Source of the DNA: Desulfovibrio sp. MES5
GTDB lineage: Bacteria; Desulfobacterota; Desulfovibrionia; Desulfovibrionales; Desulfovibrionaceae
Direction: 5' to 3'
Length of the DNA: 64,000 nt
Assembly (NCBI RefSeq): GCF_002237645.1
Contig: NZ_MJUZ01000022.1
Span: 146,925 to 210,924, forward strand
In this document: piece by piece, positions 63,663 through 64,000 of the stretch
Numbering within the stretch: position 1 is the first letter of the stretch
How the letters are laid out: every line of letters begins with the position of its first letter
Position numbers and translations under genes: made by a program
Notes under the pieces: generated by a model
Told to the model about the DNA's origin: nothing
Database searches by the model: none
The model's input: the letters and a program-made list of their open reading frames with translations, nothing else

Positions 63663-64000
63663 GGTTGTGTCTACACGAGTTTTTGGTTATAAGAGAGCAC
63701 CATATGCGGAGGGTGCTTCCATGAAAAACGTACAGCGGCGACACGACTTATCCGATGAAGCTTGGGCTCTCCTGGAACCCCACCTGCCCGGACAAAGCGG
63801 GCAATGGGGTGGAATAGCAAAAGACAACCGTTTGTTTATTAACGCCGTTTTTTGGATATTGCGCACTGGAGCCCCGTGGCGCGACCTGCCTCCTGAATAC
63901 GGGAGATGGGGAACTGTGCATCAGAGATTCATCCGTTGGCGCGACAAGCGAATATGGGAAAGACTTCTTGAAATACTGATTGATGAGCCTGACTTTGAAT
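63663..64000 (+). mobile_element. IS5-family insertion sequence, left part
   Basis: Starts GGTTGTGTCTACACGAG directly after a TA dinucleotide and holds a transposase gene from 63721. The right end and the second TA are beyond the window. Left-end similarity to the MITE at 13928 is 11 of 17 bases. Confidence 0.8.
63721..64000 (+). CDS. IS5-family transposase, N-terminal part (runs off window)
   Basis: 93 codons visible from ATG 63721 with GGAGGG upstream. HDLSDEAWALLEPHLPG, GGIAKDNRLFINAVFWILRTG and APWRDLPPEYGRWGTVHQRF are the DUF4096-type N-terminal domain of IS5-family transposases, which insert at short TA-containing sites. The DDE catalytic domain is outside the window; many such elements need a -1 frameshift to join two frames. 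Confidence 0.93.
   Translation, partial: MKNVQRRHDLSDEAWALLEPHLPGQSGQWGGIAKDNRLFINAVFWILRTGAPWRDLPPEYGRWGTVHQRFIRWRDKRIWERLLEILIDEPDFE

Overview
The window is about 60% GC chromosomal DNA from a sulfate-reducing deltaproteobacterium, almost certainly Desulfovibrio sensu stricto and close to D. desulfuricans. The strongest evidence is a 907-residue molybdenum aldehyde oxidoreductase whose eight iron-sulfur cysteines (40, 45, 48, 60, 100, 103, 137, 139) and catalytic Glu869 sit where I remember them in the D. gigas and D. desulfuricans enzymes. A Desulfovibrio-type hybrid cluster protein and a TrmD fused to a second methyltransferase domain agree with this. I see no rRNA, tRNA, tmRNA or CRISPR array.

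Layout. 0-2.6 kb: end of a membrane protein gene and a phosphopantetheinyl transferase. 3-13.9 kb: trmD-rplS-rnhB-yraN-rsmI, then an incomplete mannose-type phosphotransferase set (IID, HPr, enzyme I), smpB and comEC. 14.2-16.7 kb: a divergent HxlR regulator/flavoprotein pair and mutM. 17.5-20.4 kb (minus strand): ffh-rpsP-khpA-rimM. This is the other half of the classical ffh-to-rplS operon; inverting about 2.9-17.5 kb would rejoin it. 20.8-28.1 kb: guaB, guaA, tatB, tatC, hisB, a lipoprotein gene and hisA, with ATGA-type couplings from tatB onward. 28.7-30.1 kb: an SMR transporter pair and a Cys-rich protein.

30.6-43.9 kb (minus strand) is the most interesting region. A molybdopterin-binding protein and the aldehyde oxidoreductase are followed by seven tightly coupled genes: a flavin/iron-sulfur dicluster oxidoreductase, a zinc-ribbon protein, a SAM methyltransferase, a C_GCAxxG_C_C protein, a radical SAM enzyme, an AMP-forming ligase and an NTP-transferase/HD fusion. 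A histidine phosphatase follows. The set looks like a dedicated maturation, cofactor-modification or substrate-activation system for the molybdenum hydroxylase; its chemistry is, to my knowledge, not established.

44.2-49.3 kb: a lipoprotein, a Wza-like polysaccharide export protein, and a nitrosative-stress module (Crp/Fnr regulator, cupin, hcp) with a palindrome placed like a class II activator site. 49.6-57.7 kb: mltA and a thioesterase with overlapping divergent starts, a FeoB-associated protein, fur, a peroxiredoxin and uvrA. 58-63.6 kb: a secreted protein, an EamA transporter, a MarR regulator with a clean operator facing a cyclase-family hydrolase, trmH and an NhaD-type antiporter. An IS5-family element begins at 63663 and runs off the window.

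The intergenic DNA carries several small repeat families: eight copies of a long palindromic repeat with compensatory stem changes, an 89-bp MITE nested in one of them at the same TA dinucleotide used by the IS5-family element in another, a second foldback element in a long and a short form, a 129-bp tandem duplication and a 16-bp degenerate tandem array.
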